Shown piece after piece: positions 6,288-7,471 of a DNA stretch of 7,471 nt. A model generated the notes under the pieces. It saw only the letters and a list, made by a program, of their open reading frames with translations. It did no database searches and was not told the DNA's origin. Every line of letters begins with the position of its first letter. Within the stretch, counting starts at the first letter, position 1. A program made the translations under genes and the position numbers. This stretch comes from Lachnoclostridium sp. (GTDB lineage: Bacteria > Bacillota_A > Clostridia > Lachnospirales > Lachnospiraceae), in NCBI GenBank assembly GCA_015057755.1, contig SVDR01000088.1, positions 1-7,471 on the forward strand. Reading direction: 5' to 3'.

Positions 6288-6647
6288 ATGCAGCCATCGA
6301 TTCCCTGGCGTCTGATCCGGACGCTGATCGCTTCATTTTTTCTGACACTGTTTATGCTGGCCGGGCTCACGTTTTTACTATACAAGCTCCGGCTGAACGA
6401 GTCTCAGGTGACCGCAGGCATCTACGCAATCTACATAGCTTCCTGCCTTCTGGGCGGCTTTCTTGCCGGAAAAGCCATGAAAACAAAACGGTTCTTTTGG
6501 GGACTTCTCACCGGTATACTGTATTTTGTATTCTTATTTGCCATGTCCACCCTGCAGGAACAAGGAATCTCATCGGAACCCGCTCAGATTCTCACCGTCC
6601 TGGGAATCTGCGCCGGATGCGGCATGGCCGGAGGCATGGTAAGCTGA
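6288..6647 (+). CDS. TIGR04086-type (YrzE-like) small membrane protein
   Basis: This encodes a 119-aa very hydrophobic protein with four predicted membrane helices (about residues 9-32, 41-62, 68-87 and 98-117), short loops and a basic segment (GKAMKTKRFFWG) between helices 2 and 3. Small residues, mainly glycine, are dense in helices 2 and 4 (CLLGGFLAGK, GICAGCGMAGGM), which is typical of tightly packed helices. Length, topology and position beside sec genes match the TIGR04086 family, whose B. subtilis member YrzE is encoded next to the YajC homologue. The function is not known to me. The ATG is preceded by AAGGAGAG 8 nt upstream. It is transcribed away from secDF and ends at a terminator 43 nt downstream. 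The family call rests on resemblance, without a profile search. Confidence 0.72.
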   Translation: MQPSIPWRLIRTLIASFFLTLFMLAGLTFLLYKLRLNESQVTAGIYAIYIASCLLGGFLAGKAMKTKRFFWGLLTGILYFVFLFAMSTLQEQGISSEPAQILTVLGICAGCGMAGGMVS

Positions 6648-6689
6648 TTCGGATAGGACAATTGTTGTACATACTTTATCAGAATTCCA

Positions 6690-6727
6690 AAAGAGGCATC
6701 GCCCCTACTTCGGAGTGATGCCTCTTT
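6690..6727. terminator. Bidirectional rho-independent terminator
   Basis: A perfect 11-bp stem (6690-6700 with 6717-6727, AAAGAGGCATC / GATGCCTCTTT) encloses a 16-nt loop that contains a C(TTCG)G tetraloop on the plus strand. It lies between converging genes: the TIGR04086-type gene on plus and the OadG-related peptide gene on minus. The plus side continues TTTCTTCT and the minus side TTTTGG, so it can serve both. Confidence 0.85.
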
Positions 6728-6761
6728 CTTCTATAAATAATATACTGTTTTCTGTCGAAAC

Positions 6762-6884
6762 TTATTTCTTGTTTCCAAGTTTTGCAAGAGCAGCTACCAC
6801 GCCGGCAAGAATTGCCATAACAACCATGATACCAGCCATACCCTGCCACATCATTTCTAAAGCCTGAATTACTGTTGCGTTCAT
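6762..6884 (-). CDS. OadG-related small subunit of a sodium-pump decarboxylase, 40 aa
   Basis: This short gene encodes 40 residues: MNATVIQALEMMWQGMAGIM, then VVMAILAGVVAALAKLGNKK. It is a single membrane helix (about 11-34) with a polar N-terminus and a basic end. The pattern resembles the N-terminal anchor of OadG/GcdD-type gamma/delta subunits of sodium-translocating decarboxylases (hydrophilic start, 'GM' before the helix), but the long Ala/Pro-rich or charged tail of OadG is absent. Small proteins described as OadG-related transporter subunits have this size. The gene starts 18 nt after the beta-subunit stop and has a near-perfect AAGGAGGG ribosome binding site, and it is followed by a terminator. 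It probably stabilises or assembles the membrane part of the complex, by analogy with OadG. Confidence 0.78.
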   Translation of the reverse strand: MNATVIQALEMMWQGMAGIMVVMAILAGVVAALAKLGNKK

Positions 6885-6902
6885 AATCTTTCCCTCCTTA
6901 GA

Positions 6903-7471
6903 TTACATGAAGAAACCAAGAATGATACCGCCTGCAACAGCGGAAGCTACCTGACCGGATACGTTTGCGCCGATTGCATGCATTAAAAGGTGGTTTGTGC
7001 TGTCCTCAGCAACGCCCATCTTCTCGATAACACGAGCAGACATCGGGAATGCGGAGATACCAGCTGCACCAACCATCGGGTTTACTTTGTTCTTGGAGAA
7101 CAGGTTCAGGAACTTTGCAAACAGACATCCGCCGATTGTATCGAAGATGAAAGCTACAAGACCAAGACCCATGATCAGTAATGTCTCAACCTGTACGAAC
7201 TGCTCTGCTCTCATGGAGAAGGAAATTGTAATACCAAGAAGCAGTGTGATCAGGTTTGCAAGAGAGCTCTGAGCTGTCTCAGAAAGGCTGTTTAAGCAGC
7301 CGCACTCACGGATCAGGTTACCGAACATAAGGAAACCAACTAAGGATACGGAAGCCGGAGCTACCAGACCAGCTACAAATGTAACGATGATCGGGAATGC
7401 GATTCTTGTGAAACGGCTTACAGAACCCGGTCTGTACGGCATGCGGATCATACGCTCTTTCTTTGTTGTAA
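6903..7471 (-). CDS. Sodium-translocating decarboxylase subunit beta (OadB/GcdB/MmdB family), C-terminal part
   Basis: The frame is open to the right edge and gives the last 188 residues, beginning TTKKERMIRMPYRPGS. The family's beta subunit is a multi-helix membrane protein that couples decarboxylation of carboxybiotin to sodium export. Recognisable blocks are FPIIVTFVAGLVAPASVSLVGFLMFGNLIRECG, ANLITLLLGITISFSMRAEQF, LGLVAFIFDTIGGCLFAKFLNLF, NPMVGAAGISAFPMSARVIEKMG and LLMHAIGANVSGQVASAVAGG. These correspond to the conserved C-terminal helices, including the N-P-x-x-G-A-A-G-x-S and SARV segment, where residues important for sodium binding lie in Klebsiella OadB. Which decarboxylase it serves (oxaloacetate, glutaconyl-CoA, methylmalonyl-CoA) cannot be told from this part. 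The N-terminal half and partner genes lie outside the window. Confidence 0.93.
   Translation of the reverse strand, partial: TTKKERMIRMPYRPGSVSRFTRIAFPIIVTFVAGLVAPASVSLVGFLMFGNLIRECGCLNSLSETAQSSLANLITLLLGITISFSMRAEQFVQVETLLIMGLGLVAFIFDTIGGCLFAKFLNLFSKNKVNPMVGAAGISAFPMSARVIEKMGVAEDSTNHLLMHAIGANVSGQVASAVAGGIILGFFM

Noticed and set aside
6648..6761. An additional small gene between the TIGR04086-type gene and the 40-aa peptide gene
   Set aside because: The stretch holds only the bidirectional terminator and A/T-rich flanks, with no frame that has a ribosome binding site.

Overview
The window looks like a chromosomal piece of a gut-type Firmicute, most likely Lachnospiraceae (Clostridia cluster XIVa, Blautia/Dorea/Ruminococcus-like). 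This is inferred from strong AAGGAGG-type ribosome binding sites, moderate GC, a fused SecDF, a Clostridia-type sodium-pump decarboxylase beta subunit with a tiny OadG-like partner, and a secreted protein with cell-wall-binding repeats. No database search was possible, so the genus is not fixed.

Layout, left to right. (1) 1-500: the 5' end of an insertion sequence with an IS1182-type transposase on the minus strand. It runs off the left edge, and its outer end is an imperfect terminal inverted repeat that folds into a hairpin. (2) 506-2260: a minus-strand gene for a 501-aa secreted protein built of aromatic/glycine cell-wall-binding repeats with acidic inserts, plus a shared terminator and a long upstream region holding a -10 box and two 13-bp direct repeats 22 bp apart. 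(3) 2266-6225: a minus-strand operon, secDF then tgt then yajC, with an extended -10 promoter, a roughly 137-nt leader that can form a long-range stem, a 3-nt secDF-tgt gap, and a strong terminator after yajC. (4) 6288-6727: a plus-strand gene for a four-helix membrane protein of the TIGR04086/YrzE type, divergent from secDF, ending in a terminator that works in both directions. (5) 6762-7471: on the minus strand, the C-terminal part of a sodium-translocating decarboxylase beta subunit, entering from the right edge, followed by a 40-aa OadG-related membrane peptide.

How the genes fit together. SecDF and YajC are accessory parts of the Sec translocase, and the signal-peptide-bearing wall-binding protein is the kind of substrate this machinery exports. 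Tgt modifies tRNA at position 34 (queuosine pathway) and is a frequent genomic companion of yajC and secD/F. The TIGR04086 gene also commonly sits near yajC in Firmicutes. The decarboxylase genes form a separate energy-metabolism unit.

Most of the window is ordinary housekeeping DNA, and I see no convincing new multi-gene system. The points most worth a second look are: loss of the conserved membrane aspartate in the SecF half of SecDF, the structured secDF leader, the altered order of the sec/tgt cluster with no SCIFF peptide gene beside it, the 22-bp-spaced direct repeats in front of the wall-binding protein gene, and the 40-aa sodium-pump peptide.
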